From assembly GCA_003184365.1 (NCBI GenBank), contig NKYR01000027.1:289929-353928 (forward strand): a stretch of 64,000 bases of DNA. Direction: 5' to 3'. The notes beneath the pieces were generated by a model that was not told the origin of the DNA, did no database searches, and saw nothing but the letters and a program-made list of their open reading frames with translations. Below are positions 37,494 through 48,993 of the stretch, one piece after another. Within the stretch, counting starts at the first letter, position 1; each line of letters starts with the position of its first letter. The translations under genes were made by a program, and so were the position numbers. The DNA comes from Evernia prunastri (Eukaryota > Ascomycota > Lecanoromycetes > Lecanorales > Parmeliaceae).

Positions 37494-37814
37494 TCACATC
37501 GCCACAACGTTCGGAGGACACCTCACATGGCTAGGCTCGGCAACGTGAGCAGATAGCCAAAAGCTGCAGAACATGGGGTGGGCTTGCCTTGCTTGATATC
37601 TAGTACACCATGCCTTCACAATGTATCTTACATGCCCACACTGATGATTGACCTGCGTATAATCACACCTACAGCGATCCAGATTCAGCATCTGTCTTTG
37701 AAGGGCAGTGTCGAGCTCTGAGACAAGTGCGAGGAGGTCATGTAGGGACGTTGAGTTCTTGCTTCGCAGCATGTTGGACCACTCAAGTAATGGTGCTGAA
37801 AGGGTAGAAAGCAC
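37494..37814 (-). pseudogene. Truncated Cys-rich fungal orphan (CDYTQV...CGH...AWC type)
   Basis: The segment CDYTQVNHQCGHVRYIVKAWC followed by RCPPNVVAM is characteristic of a widespread small ascomycete protein family of unknown function that has conserved Cys/His positions. Here a 69-bp in-frame insert separates the AWCTRYQ and RCPPNVVAM parts. It may be an unspliced intron with a GCAAGG donor. A stop follows directly after RCPPNVVAM, before the C-terminal CG-x-C block that I expect in the family. The upstream 50 residues are not recognised. The gene is probably a truncated copy; a further C-terminal exon cannot be excluded. Confidence 0.4.
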
Positions 37815-39333
37815 TCCGAACGGGGTGCATACATTCTTTCAAGGTTTGTGAGCTTCGGAGGATATCTTCAAGTCGGAGGGCCAGGTTGTCAACTGGGAGC
37901 AGGTAGTAGGCAGGAACCGACTCTAAGTAGCACCCCATAGCGGCCTCTCGGTCAAGGTTTCACAAGACCCGAGAAACAAATTTCTTATCCGCAAGAATGG
38001 CCCGGGGACCGGGGCGTTGACCGTGTTTGGTCCAACTTTGACTGCGCTTAGGACATGCCGGACGGCTGATCAGGCCACGCGAAGACCAACAGACGCAAGC
38101 CTAGACTCCCCCAAGACATCCTGCTGTGGACCGAGTGAAGTTAAACATGCTGCAACGATGGTTCCAGCTTGTTGAACGGAAGGAGTGGAGTAGGTACCTC
38201 GTGGGGAGTGAGTGAGGAGGCAGAGTGTTTGGTTGTAAGAGCGTTGGAGGTAAGGTAAGGTAAGGTAATCAAGAAAATGAGAAAAGAGGCACCTGCCAGC
38301 GGGTGCTCCCGTTGATCCATATGGCCAGCCAGGTGGAGGATTGCATTACGGATGACGTGACGAGGCTCTGGAAGGGAGCGCCGAACATAGAGTAAAGTAA
38401 GTATTCTAGGACTCTAGGGTTTGGGGGAGAAGAATCCTCCAGTTGAACTCACAGATCCTTCCAACCCCTCACACCAAACGTTGCTTGGCTTTCCAGATCT
38501 CCCACGCACCATGACGGCTTGGCCTACCTCAGGGCACGGCCCCTCCAACCCGGTGTGGTCGAGATCAAGTGACACTGCACTGCCATGAACGGCAATGTGC
38601 ATGATCCTATTTCTTCCGGGACCTGCACAACCCCACGAAGATCGGCTATATACGGTGCTACATGGCAGATACGGTCTTTCCACAAAAACGTGCCGGCCGT
38701 GGGGGGATTTGACGATGCTAGCATCTAAGCATACTGTCATTGGAGACGGTGAGTTCCAACTTCTGCTTCTTGAGAGCCCGAGGGAGTGGTCGTGGGAGTT
38801 GACAGGCTGAGCATTGACTTTAGGGTCATCAGGGGTTGGTCCGATTCGTCAGACAGTCCCACAAAGTTTACTTCTCCACAGTGGGATCAGCATTCCTGCA
38901 GGATCCTTTGCCGCCGTGCCTTTGCCGAGGCGTTGACGTGGCAATTGGACACAAGGATAGTAAGCAGAAGTGGAATACTTGCTGCTGTTTGGCTCGTCTT
39001 CAAATTTTCGCTCCGGGAGTGGGCTGGCCGTCGTCATTTCAACGTTAGACCTGCATCACCGTAACACGCACACAGAAGTCTGATACCTCACCCCAGGTCA
39101 TGAGTTTAGAACGGGCATGTAACACGGCGAAGCAATCTCCAGTCAATGACCACGTTCGTCATTGGAGGTCAAGAATCAACGACGTTGCGGGCTGGACATG
39201 GCAACAACATTGAACATGATTGCATCAAGAGCAGCGGTGAAGCATTGCAGAGGGAATAATATATGGCCAATAATATACACACAAATACTAAAGACGTCTA
39301 CTCGAACAGGGATCTGAGAGCAGCTACAGTCGG
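37815..39333. other. Intergenic region before the GUT1 3' end
   Basis: About 1.5 kb without a recognised gene. Overlapping minus-strand ORFs at 38414-38740 look like chance. Three tandem AAGGT units occur near 38250-38268. Confidence 0.45.
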
Positions 39334-41078
39334 TCAATCACTTCGAGTGCTGTGTTCGGACTCGAGCCATCCTCTGGACATCTCCACGGCTCGTTCCCAC
39401 CTGTCAAACATCTTTTTACTTGCCTCTTTGGATATCTGCGGCTTGAATATCGTATGGTCCTCGCTGTTAATCTCGTTCAACTCTTCGAACTCCATCCAGA
39501 CATCTACAGCGAAGCCAGCTGCAATGGCAGCACCGAGTGATGTTGTTTCGCGCATAGCGGGGCGGTCAACGGGTATACCTATCAGATTTGCCTGTGTCTG
39601 CGGCGGTTGAGCTGCAGGGCCAGCGTGTTAAAGTGGAAACAAAAGGAAATCACGAACCTGCATACAAAGATCGGAATTACTCATACCGCCATCCACTTTC
39701 AGTTCGCTCAATTTGTGGCCGCTGTCTTTCTCCATTGCATCAAGAATGGCCTTGGTCTGGAAACAAGTGGCTTCCATGGTCGCGCGTGCGATGTGGCCTT
39801 TCTGCGTATGCTGGGTGATGCCAAATATGGTTCCCTTTGCATCATCGATCCAATATGGTGCAAAAAGACCACTGAAAGCGGTGACGAACACACAGCCTCC
39901 GTTGTCCTCGACCGTAGCCGCTAGGTCATTGATATGATGAGACGCTTCGATAAACTTGAAATTGTTTCGGAGGAATTGGACTGCACTCCCAGCAACAGCA
40001 ATGCTACCCTCCAAAGCATACACTGGCTTTCTTTTCCCACCAAAATGGTAGGCCACCGTTGCCAGCAAACCATGGGTAGACATGACCGGCTTCTCACCGA
40101 CATTGTAAAGCAGGAAGCAGCCAGTGCCGTACGTGTTCTTAGCCTTGCCTGGAGCAAATCCAAGCTGGCCGACAAGAGCAGCAGACTGATCACCAAGGCA
40201 GCCGGTGATCTTGACTCCTTTAAGTGGTCCTGAGGCTATGGAGCCGAAAGCATTGGCGTCAGACGATGGTACTATTTTCGGTAGCTGCATCTTCTTTGGA
40301 TCAATATCAAAGAAGTCCAAGACAGTCTGATCGTATTCCAGAGTGTGAAGATTTACAAACATCGTTCTTGACGCATTGGTGACATCGGTGACATGAACGT
40401 TGTTCTCTTTCCCGTTCAAGTTGTACAGCAACCATGTATCGATGGTGCCAAAGACCAGCCGGCCTGCTTTATATACCTTGCGTACTTTTTCCACATTGCG
40501 GAACAACCACGTAAGCTTAAGCGATGATGGATAGGTTGAAAGAGGAAGTCCACAAATGTCTTGGAGCCTATCAGCGCCCGGACGTTGCTTGAGTTCCCGA
40601 ACGATAGCTTGGGTTCTCGTGTCTGGCCATGCAATAGCGTTATGAACAATCTCTCCCGTCTCCTTATCCCAAAGCACCGTGGTTTCTCGTTGGGTGGAGA
40701 GGCCGATAGCTTTGATATCCGAAATCGAATGCCCTTGTGCAGTGAACTTTCTTGTAGCTTCCTCGATGCAGGTGTTGACGGACTCGACGATCTCGACAGG
40801 ATCATGCTCTATCCATCTGCATAGCGGTCAATGCTGTCACTGGGTTGGTAGTGACGATGGTGTGTTTATACCGACCCTGAGTGCGGGTACATTTGTTTGA
40901 ACTCCATTTGATGAGAGGCTATTGGACTTCCCGTGCCATCAAAGATGAGAAAGCGCGTACTCGTCGTTCCTTGGTCGATCGAACCGATGAACCAGTGTTT
41001 GAGCTTCTCCTGGTCTTGGGCAGCTTTGCCGTCCACGGGGACACTGCCAGCCTTGGGGGTATCGACAGACTCAGTCAT
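39334..41078 (-). CDS. GUT1: Glycerol kinase
   Basis: Three exons (40876-41078, 39658-40816, 39334-39597) give 541 residues; the introns of 59 and 60 nt preserve frame. The FGGY-family kinase phosphorylates glycerol with ATP to glycerol 3-phosphate in the cytosol, the first step of glycerol catabolism. The N-terminal ATPase motif GSIDQGTTSTRF, the HSGWIEHDP loop restored by the first splice, STQRETTVLWDKETG, WPDTRTQ, YGTGCFLLYN and the second-domain motif DGGMSNSDLCMQTQANLIG (spanning the last junction) are all present. The C-terminus RETTSLGAAIAAG followed by a helical tail is normal. The start at 41078 gives a typical short leader; an in-frame ATG at 41135 would add 19 basic residues. Confidence 0.95.
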
Positions 41079-42521
41079 GATGCCGTGTACAGGATAAGAG
41101 AAAGGAATACGCCTTGAACGTTGGCTGCTGGGCACCTGCCGGGAAAGGGTAGACGGAGATGTTGTAGCGAAATGCGTGCGGAGGGTAAAGGAGAGAGGCT
41201 AATACTCAAGAAGGAAAAAAGAGTAGAATGGGTGAATGAGACAGCTGTAAACCATTGAAGGCATGGGCAAGGGTTTATTGACTGTAGAGCGAAGACTAAG
41301 CAATGACATTGGCAAGTACTGATTGTGAGTAGAGAGGAGAGAGGAGGGGGGAGAAAAAGTAACCCCGCAGAGGAGGATTACCTATGACCACATACTAGGT
41401 AATCAATCCCCGCCGCTTCATGGTGGGGCCTGCATCCCCGGCCAAGGCTCTAGAAAGGCACAACCCGCCCCTAAGGTAAACAGTAGGTACAAACCACCAC
41501 GCCGCCTCTCCTCCGCCTCTAAACTCATCATCCATCCATCCATCCATCCACCCCGTATTAAAATACCCCCCCACGTCCTCCCCGCTCCGCTCCGCTCCCC
41601 TTACCACCAACTATCCTCCCACTGACGCCTTCTCTCACCTCTCCCTTCCTTCTGCTCTAACGCCAGACGACGATCGTACGTACGTAACATACATGTAGCA
41701 CAAGTGAGTTACACACCTCTCTATCTCCGGAAAGCCAAGGAACCGAGGGCGTATGTATGTATGTATGTATGTATGTATGTATGTATCGTCTGCCCCCCGG
41801 ATCGGCGCGGAGAAGGTAATAGGTACGCTACTTGTTCTAAGCCGATGTATCATAGCGCGGAGTTGGGCCTGAAGAGAAAGCAGAGCGGTTCACCTCCCGG
41901 AGACAGTCAGTTTGGGGGTCATTGTCGTCGTCGTCTTCTCTTGCCCGTCGCAGGGATGAACTTATGCTTCAGCTCCTTCCTTCCTCGTCTCGGTGCTCAT
42001 CGCTTCCATTTTAGGGATCAAGGCGCCAGTGTGTCATAGGCGGAGTTGATCAATTTGTCCTTAGGATTCACTACTGACTACAACTCAGTCATGGTCTAGA
42101 AGTGACATGAACGTGGATACGATGCAAACACAAAGAGTCTGTGGGCTTCCATCGCTTCCTGTACTCTAGGTCTGCATTCTGAAACCCATATCTTAGCATC
42201 ACCAGCCGAATTCGATCTCACGGCCATTTTCATTCCGTATGAGCTATTGCTGTTGTAAATCTTATTATAATTGCCATTCGACGCTGCAGCGCCGTGGATC
42301 TATATCTATATATGCATCATGATGCTTAGTGTTCACACAGTAGTACTCGTATCGTCAGCAAGATAGTGCAGCCCAACCGGACCTCTTTTAGCTATAGCAC
42401 TCCAGCATTTGTTAGCCATACAGCAGGACATGTTCATAAATACGAAAGGCCCAACTCCTATTTGCTTCGCGCTGCAATTCCCACATCCATGTCGTAATAC
42501 ATCTCTGCACAGCAGCGCGAA
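41079..42521. promoter_or_regulatory. GUT1 promoter region with microsatellites
   Basis: About 1.4 kb between GUT1 and the downstream minus-strand gene. It contains a CATC run (about 41527-41551) and a TATG run (41751-41787), with no supported ORF. The first few hundred bases should be the GUT1 promoter. Confidence 0.5.
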
Positions 42522-45425
42522 TCAATGCATCACGCTTTGCCTCCACCTATCGATCATCTCATTCTGCCTCGGGTTGACAGCTTCGACGGGTTGTTGCATC
42601 ATGGGGCTCGGAAAACCATTGGCGCCTGGAGCAGCAGTAATCCCATTCGCATAGCCTCCATTGGAAGCACCGAGTCCACTCGCAATAGACAACCCCCTCA
42701 TGGGTCCCATCGAGGCCTTTCGCGTCTGATTCATGGCCCATGGCGTATTGCGAGTCTTTGGGGCAGGGGCAAACTTGATTTCGTTAAAGGGCATTGTACT
42801 GGCGTTCGTTGCTGGATGTGCCGAAAGAATGCTTGCCATACTGTGTCTGGTTGTCGTCGCTGGTCTGGTGGCGGACCCATTACTCTCGCCGCTTACTTCC
42901 CGAGACTTATTGGCTTCGCGTTGCAGACGTTTGCGGCGCTGGCCGAGGGTCTCGTCGGGGCCTGGCGTTTTACTGGCGGTGTGAGGGGCAGAGGCCTCGT
43001 CTCTGGGCAGTTGTTCTGCAGGTGAAAGGCCATGAAATTGAGACAATACTTCGCTGGCGAAGTCGCCACTGACTGGTCTTGGGTGACTTGGGATGCTTGT
43101 AGCTTTCAGTCGTCGGATGCGCTGAGCTAGGGTCTCGTCTTCGTCGTCATTCTCAATTTGAGGTTTTTCGTCCGAGAAGTTAGGAAGGTCGAGAGTGTAC
43201 ATGCTGTTTCGTTTCTCTGTATCTATAATCGGCGGTGCAAGATCCTCGCCTCGAAGTCGTGCACGACGCTGGCTGAGCGGCTCGTTATCTTCCATATCGC
43301 GTCTGGCAATGAGGCCTAGCGGTCTGCCTTCGTCGAAGAGGCGAGATTTGTCGTTGGCGTCCATTTTACGGCCCGGAAAGAGCAGGCCCAGAGGAACATC
43401 CTCGTCATCCTGATTCTCAGGGCCCACGTTATGAGCTTCGGGATCTTCCCACGCGAGTGTCGTATGCTTCTGTCTTCTTGACTGCTTTTGGACCTGTGCC
43501 ACAGCATCCAGCTGCAGTAGGGTGGAGTGCATCCCGTTTGGAAATGCCGTCGCGGCTGTGCGACCGCGCTGCTTCTGCTGCAGCTTTCGGAGTTGCAGCT
43601 CAGCCAACAGAGTTGTGGGTGCCCCATTGTAATCCCCTAATTCTTCGTGTTGGTCCTCTCCATCCAGCATCTCCTCCCTCGCATCATGAAAGTCGGTTTC
43701 TTCATCAGCCAGACCATCAGAATGCTGCAGAGGAGCATTTTCGCCGTGAGAATCAGCAGCATCAGCCTCCTGATACTCTTGCGCATCCTCGAACTGCTGG
43801 GCACTGCTTTTCCTCTTGCCAAAGTGACCGCCCAAGCTCATCAAGCTACTGTTTCGCTTCTTGGTGTTCTCAAGTAGATTAGAGCTGCTGTTGCGCTTCG
43901 TAAGAAGGTTGATGGTACTTCTCCTTTGCCCAGGATCTCGGACCTCTGCAGATACGACGCTAGCTCTAGATCGAACAGGAGCTTTACCATACACTTCTGC
44001 GCCCACGCGGCCGGCAATTGGATGGTCAGTGAATGCGCTGACAGGAGCGAACGCGGAAGCATCAAGGATGCTGTCCAATGTCGCGACCGCCGAATCCCCC
44101 TTAACTTCGACCTCATGGCGAGTTGATGGATAGTCAAAAAACATGGTAGCCCTAAGCTGTGGCGGCATTTCGGCCATCGTACGACGCTTACGCTCATTCA
44201 CATGCATGGCCGAGTTTTCTGATCCGGGAGGTACGTCGCCATTAGCAGTTTCAGGCACATCTGGCGACCACACAGTTGACTTCCGGGCTTCCGTGGGTAG
44301 ATTGTCCAAAAGCTCTGAGCGTCGCTTGTCTCGATGTGGAGTCGCGGGTAGCTTTGACAATCGTTTGGGAAGATTCAACATCATCGGTACTGGAGCGGGG
44401 TAATAGACCATGTTTTCGGCGGGTGTTGACTGCATATAAGAGACTGGCCGAGTAGGAATTGGCTGGCTCGATACCCTTCGGTTCGTGGTGTCATCAAGAT
44501 CCAGTAAATTGTCTGAGTGAGGCGCGATGTGTACGCCATCGAAATCTGTGAAAAGAGCTGCAGCTTGCTGATACGTGTCAGAGGACGCTCGAGGTTGATT
44601 GCCATTGTCGACGGTCTCCGATTCCTCAGGCTGCGTATGCGGGATGTCGACACTGTTGAGATTGTATCCTTCATCATTTATAACTCGGAGTGGTTTTGTG
44701 GGTGACTCAGGCTGCGGCGCCAAGGGCATCAATCGATTCGACAAAGGCGAGTCGAGTGGTTTACCCTCCTGCTCTGGCTCCGAAACCTGTTCGAGCCGCG
44801 TTCCGTATGACACCGATCTTTCCCTGACCGAATTCTGGTGTGACCATGACCCTGACCGCACGGAACCCTTGGGAGAGGCAAAGTATGCAGCGGGGGAGAA
44901 ACCACCATTCCGTGCGACATTGTTCGTGCCCACGATTGAGTTTGACGCGTGTGAGCCATATTCATAGGAGAATTGTCGATGCAAAGATGTATTGGGTTCG
45001 CCTTCTTCATTGTGAGCATCCAAGATGGATGAGCGTCTGCTGTGCGATTTTCGTTGTTCTATCCTCATTTTTCGCAGTTCTTCTCCAATGTCTGACGATA
45101 GACTCAGTCGCTCTGCACTTTGTTCCAGACGCTCGATATTGCCGACGTAGGCTCCTTGAATTGACTGGAGGTCCGGGGTGGGATGTCTCAGTACGGAACC
45201 CTCTCTCGAGACAGTGCGCGGACGATCCATCGCGTCTTCTGATGTGTATGAGCGGGGTTCGGAGTGTGTCGAGGTGGGACGAGATATTAAATCATCATCG
45301 TCGTGTCGCTGGAGAAGTGATGATGGGGATGGCGGAGGGGAGGGAAAGGGAAAGGGAGAGAGAGGAGGGAGGAGTGAGTGGGAGAGGGTGTGGTGTTGGC
45401 CTTGCATAATCGGAGTGTAGGCCAT
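42522..45425 (-). CDS. Conserved fungal protein of unknown function, 967 aa
   Basis: A single uninterrupted exon of 967 residues. Composition is disordered: a Pro/Ser-rich N-terminus, many RRSS and RKS sites of kinase type, and Glu/Asp-rich segments. A short helical block YVGNIERLEQSAERLSLSSD is near residue 95. The C-terminal third carries three copies of a 10-residue motif of form L-x-Q-R-x-x-R-L preceded by acidic residues (EPLSQRRARL about 711, ETLAQRIRRL about 762, ETLGQRRKRL about 823), and a VPLGLLFPGRK...RPLGLIARR pair lies before them. No enzyme domain, transmembrane helix or signal peptide is seen. It looks like a fungal scaffold or signalling protein; the function cannot be assigned. 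The gene is divergent from the TFIP11 gene, with about 0.75 kb between. Confidence 0.8.
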   Translation of the reverse strand: MAYTPIMQGQHHTLSHSLLPPLSPFPFPSPPPSPSSLLQRHDDDDLISRPTSTHSEPRSYTSEDAMDRPRTVSREGSVLRHPTPDLQSIQGAYVGNIERLEQSAERLSLSSDIGEELRKMRIEQRKSHSRRSSILDAHNEEGEPNTSLHRQFSYEYGSHASNSIVGTNNVARNGGFSPAAYFASPKGSVRSGSWSHQNSVRERSVSYGTRLEQVSEPEQEGKPLDSPLSNRLMPLAPQPESPTKPLRVINDEGYNLNSVDIPHTQPEESETVDNGNQPRASSDTYQQAAALFTDFDGVHIAPHSDNLLDLDDTTNRRVSSQPIPTRPVSYMQSTPAENMVYYPAPVPMMLNLPKRLSKLPATPHRDKRRSELLDNLPTEARKSTVWSPDVPETANGDVPPGSENSAMHVNERKRRTMAEMPPQLRATMFFDYPSTRHEVEVKGDSAVATLDSILDASAFAPVSAFTDHPIAGRVGAEVYGKAPVRSRASVVSAEVRDPGQRRSTINLLTKRNSSSNLLENTKKRNSSLMSLGGHFGKRKSSAQQFEDAQEYQEADAADSHGENAPLQHSDGLADEETDFHDAREEMLDGEDQHEELGDYNGAPTTLLAELQLRKLQQKQRGRTAATAFPNGMHSTLLQLDAVAQVQKQSRRQKHTTLAWEDPEAHNVGPENQDDEDVPLGLLFPGRKMDANDKSRLFDEGRPLGLIARRDMEDNEPLSQRRARLRGEDLAPPIIDTEKRNSMYTLDLPNFSDEKPQIENDDEDETLAQRIRRLKATSIPSHPRPVSGDFASEVLSQFHGLSPAEQLPRDEASAPHTASKTPGPDETLGQRRKRLQREANKSREVSGESNGSATRPATTTRHSMASILSAHPATNASTMPFNEIKFAPAPKTRNTPWAMNQTRKASMGPMRGLSIASGLGASNGGYANGITAAPGANGFPSPMMQQPVEAVNPRQNEMIDRWRQSVMH

Positions 45426-46181
45426 AATTCACATATGCGAGATTAGAGGTAGAAAAGATAAAGGAAGTTGCGCTCGTGCCAGATTCCAGAAGAAGTTGAA
45501 CGGAACCGCGTACAGGTACAAGGGTATAGGGTAATTGTACTAGTAAGGTATCGTAAGTACTAAGGTACGATATAATTAGATGCCGCTTGCCGGGGAGGAG
45601 CCAAGCTGTCAAAATAAATTGATTTTTTTATCAGGCATTTACTTTACCACTACTGCTGTACTTAGGATGAAAAGCCTTTCATTAAAGTACTTGTATTGAT
45701 TACTGAAATTTATTATTCTTATTATTTTTTCTTGATTAAATTGAAATGAAGTGAATAAGTAAAGTAGGTATAAACGTACTGAAAGTGATGATAATATTAG
45801 TTCACGACTGATAGCCTCGGTCCCTGAATCAACTTGAATCCCCGAATCCTTCCCAAATTCAAAAGATGATCGACCAGCATAACTGCCACTACTTTAGTAT
45901 TACCTTAGGGAGATAAGGTCAAGCACGGTTCGCCCCCACACACACTCAAGCGAATGCAATATTGTACATTAGAGTACCTTAGTAAAGTATTCCGTACCAT
46001 TAAGGCTTACGTAAGTACCTTAGGCACCTTAGCTTACCTCCTTCAACCTTGATACATCATACAACATAATTCAAGTCACTAAATTCACGCCTTAACATAC
46101 ACGTAATATATCCCTTCCCACCACATCTCCCCTGACATCTTCCTCGTCATCATATACACACTTCAGAACCCATTCACCAAC
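45426..46181. promoter_or_regulatory. Divergent promoter, 967-aa gene and TFIP11
   Basis: This 756-bp AT-rich interval lies between two divergent start codons. It is marked by repeated GTAC/CTTAG-type words (for example near 45530-45570 and 45960-46040) of unknown meaning. No ORF is supported. Confidence 0.5.
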
Positions 46182-48509
46182 ATGGCTCACTTCTCCATGA
46201 ATGGCACCGGTCAAGGAGACCAATCCTCAGACTCCGATCATAGGCAGAAAAGACGCAAGACCAATCCGATGCGCCATTCAGAGTCAGAACGACCTGCCAA
46301 TCCCGGAGCTTCACCTGCCTCCAATTCTTTTGCCGCCAAGATGATGGCAAAGATGGGATATGTCGAGGGTCAAGGTCTTGGGGCGACAGGACGGGGTAGA
46401 CTTGCTCCGATCGAGACCCAGTTGAGGCCACTGGGGGCCGGTTTGGGTGCAGTGAAGGAGAAGACGAAGCAGGCGAAAGAGGAGGAGAGAAGAGAAGCTG
46501 CATTCCGAGGCGAAGTGGTTGAGGAATCATCCGATGAGGAGAAGAAGAGGCGGCGAAAGCTCAAGGAGAAGAGAGCTTCGGATACAACGAGCGCAGTAGG
46601 CACACCAAGAAGAGCGAAGCCTAAGTACAAGACGGCGGCAGACATGGAAGCAGCAGCGGATGGGCTGGAAGTCCCAAATGTGTTGATGTCTCTGATAGAT
46701 GCTACCGGTCATGACACGAAACTCCTGACGTCGACCGCCGGGTTGATGAAGCCTCAGGCGATGGTGCCGAGTGAGACAGAATCATCAAAGATTGCACGCC
46801 GGGCACGCCGAGATCTCGAATCATTCACCGATGAGTGGACCGCTTTGGCAGAGAGGAAGGTCTACTTCGAGGCTCAAGAGGCCCAGCTATCCTTGGAGGC
46901 TGGAGAACATAGAGAAGAGTTTCTTGAGATAGAGGACATGATCAACACTGTACAGCAACTCCAGCAAGTAAATCTGAATGATGATTGTTCGGATGAGCCT
47001 CATCAGTGGGAAGCCATCACGGTGAAATTAGAAGCATTGCAAAAATCCAGCACAGGTCAGCCATCCGGGCTGCAAGAAGTCGCTGTTGCAGCAATCCATC
47101 CTTTATTCAAACACGCAATGCAGCTATGGGAACCTCTGAAATCATCACCGGAGCAAGGAGGTGGGTTACCGTATTTGAAAAGACTTCAGCACATTCTTGT
47201 ACCTCAGCGAGAATCCAATACCGGACTTGCACTTCTAGACGAGGCTTCCTCCTCCATGCCGCAGAATAAATCTACTACCCACTACGAAACTATGATTTAT
47301 TCCCTCTGGCTTCCACCGGCGAGGTCTGCTATAACAAACAATTGGAATATTTATGAGGATACAGATGCTCTGATCGATCTCCTCAAATCATGGAAGCCCG
47401 TTCTTCCCTCCTTTATCTGGTCTAACGTGATTGATCAGCTTGTTGCAAAACGTCTCACTGATGCGGTAACTGCCTGGAAGCCACGCAGCGCTCAGAAGAG
47501 GAATCGAAACTCTTCGAAGCCACCTCATTTCTGGTTGTTCCCGTGGCTTCAGTATTTGGATGAACAACACACCGATCCGAGAGGCTCGACAGGTCTCTTA
47601 TCTGATGTCAAACGAAAATTAAAAAGCGTACTGTCCACCTGGAATCTCTCCAACGCGGTACCTGTCGGACTGGAAGAATGGCAAACTGTGTTCCGGTCCG
47701 AGCTTCCTTCTATACTCGTTCGACATTTACTTCCACGACTTGCCCTGCATCTATCCACAAACCTCATCATCGATCCCAGCGATCAAGATCTCACTCCGTT
47801 GGAAGATGTGTTGCGCTGGGCTCCATTCTTTTCTCTCGATACGATGGCCCATTTGCTCGCCGCAGAGTTCTTTCCGAAATGGCATCAAACCCTCTATATC
47901 TGGCTTACGTACGAAGGCGTGAACTACACTGATGTCAAAGACTGGTACAGTTGGTGGAAAGAGCAGGTTCTAGGCAAAGCACTGTCACCTCGGTTCAACG
48001 AGTTGCCGGCAATCACACGCGAATGGAACAAAGGCCTCGAAACTATGAGTCAAGCTCTCGACCTACTCGAAAAGGGCATGGACGTAGGCACGCATCTGTC
48101 AACGGCATCGTCTGACACATTCTCCCAGGTGCGCCAGGGAACCCCTCCTGTATCAATGCCAACTGCTTCGAGATCACCCGGTGCATCCCATCCTTCTTTC
48201 GCCTCTTCAACGATATCCCACACTATTAAAGCTCCACAAACCGAAAATCCGATAACGTTCAGAGACGTTGTTGAGGAGTGGTGCGTAGAGAACGGTCTCC
48301 TCTTATTTCCTCTCCGGGAAGCCGATCTGCAGACTGGGCTTCCTCTATTCCGCATTACGGCTAGCGCAAGCGGCAGAGGAGGTGTCGTCGTGTATCTTAA
48401 AGGAGACGTTGTCTGGGTTCGAGGTATTGTTACAGGAGGGTCCGAAAGCCGTACTTTTTTGCCTATAGGACTTGATGAAACATTGGTAGCAAAAGCCGAA
48501 GGAAGATGA
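46182..48509 (+). CDS. TFIP11: G-patch spliceosome disassembly factor (TFIP11/Ntr1-like)
   Basis: A single exon of 775 residues. Residues about 48-92 form a G-patch (NSFAAKMMAKMGYVEGQGLG followed by GLGA), which in this family activates the DEAH helicase Prp43/DHX15. A Lys/Glu-rich linker follows, then a long helical GCFC-type region (about 220-680) with MIYSLWLPPARSAITNNWNIYEDTDALIDLLKSW and WAPFFSLDTMAHLLAAEFFPKWHQTLYIWL blocks typical of TFIP11/tuftelin-interacting proteins. The C-terminal TFRDVVEEWCVENGLLLFPLREAD segment is also family-specific. It acts in the nucleus to release the intron-lariat spliceosome. Yeast Spp382/Ntr1 is the counterpart. The start at 46182 follows a CAAC context and is the first ATG. 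Confidence 0.92.
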   Translation: MAHFSMNGTGQGDQSSDSDHRQKRRKTNPMRHSESERPANPGASPASNSFAAKMMAKMGYVEGQGLGATGRGRLAPIETQLRPLGAGLGAVKEKTKQAKEEERREAAFRGEVVEESSDEEKKRRRKLKEKRASDTTSAVGTPRRAKPKYKTAADMEAAADGLEVPNVLMSLIDATGHDTKLLTSTAGLMKPQAMVPSETESSKIARRARRDLESFTDEWTALAERKVYFEAQEAQLSLEAGEHREEFLEIEDMINTVQQLQQVNLNDDCSDEPHQWEAITVKLEALQKSSTGQPSGLQEVAVAAIHPLFKHAMQLWEPLKSSPEQGGGLPYLKRLQHILVPQRESNTGLALLDEASSSMPQNKSTTHYETMIYSLWLPPARSAITNNWNIYEDTDALIDLLKSWKPVLPSFIWSNVIDQLVAKRLTDAVTAWKPRSAQKRNRNSSKPPHFWLFPWLQYLDEQHTDPRGSTGLLSDVKRKLKSVLSTWNLSNAVPVGLEEWQTVFRSELPSILVRHLLPRLALHLSTNLIIDPSDQDLTPLEDVLRWAPFFSLDTMAHLLAAEFFPKWHQTLYIWLTYEGVNYTDVKDWYSWWKEQVLGKALSPRFNELPAITREWNKGLETMSQALDLLEKGMDVGTHLSTASSDTFSQVRQGTPPVSMPTASRSPGASHPSFASSTISHTIKAPQTENPITFRDVVEEWCVENGLLLFPLREADLQTGLPLFRITASASGRGGVVVYLKGDVVWVRGIVTGGSESRTFLPIGLDETLVAKAEGR

Positions 48510-48993
48510 TAAGGTTGGATGGGTGAGAAGAGCGATTGTCAATTGCAACAACTGATCAAGGAGCTTGAATGGTACAAGTTGTCAAAGAAGTTCGTCTGCC
48601 TCACACAGATTTGGTCAGTTAAGGGATGCCTTTTTCAACTGTCTCCTGAACGCACCTTCCATAAGTTTTTCCCAGTCTTCGCCATCTTTCTACAAACACT
48701 TTCAAGGACAACTAGTGGTGGTTCAAGATCGTAAAAATTAAGATACCTTGTTCCTGTCTCTTGGCTTCCTAACCTGTTCGAGCGTTATCGTCTCCTACAA
48801 AATATTGCAATATCCTGGCATTTTTTTTTCTTTCAGAATATTGCATTATCCGAGATATCACTATATAATGTATGCGTACGCATCTTAGTCTTCCTCTTAC
48901 ACTCCCTCTCACCCAGTCTCAAACAGCTCTCCAGATACCATTTGACATAAGAAATAAAACCGTCCCACACAGATTTACCACCCAATCATCACC
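48510..48993. other. Intergenic region
   Basis: About 0.48 kb between two plus-strand genes. AT-rich, with no supported feature. Confidence 0.5.

Noticed and set aside
38414..38740. 108-residue minus-strand ORF overlapping another frame
   Set aside because: No recognisable motif; the overlapping frame is equally long, so chance is likely.
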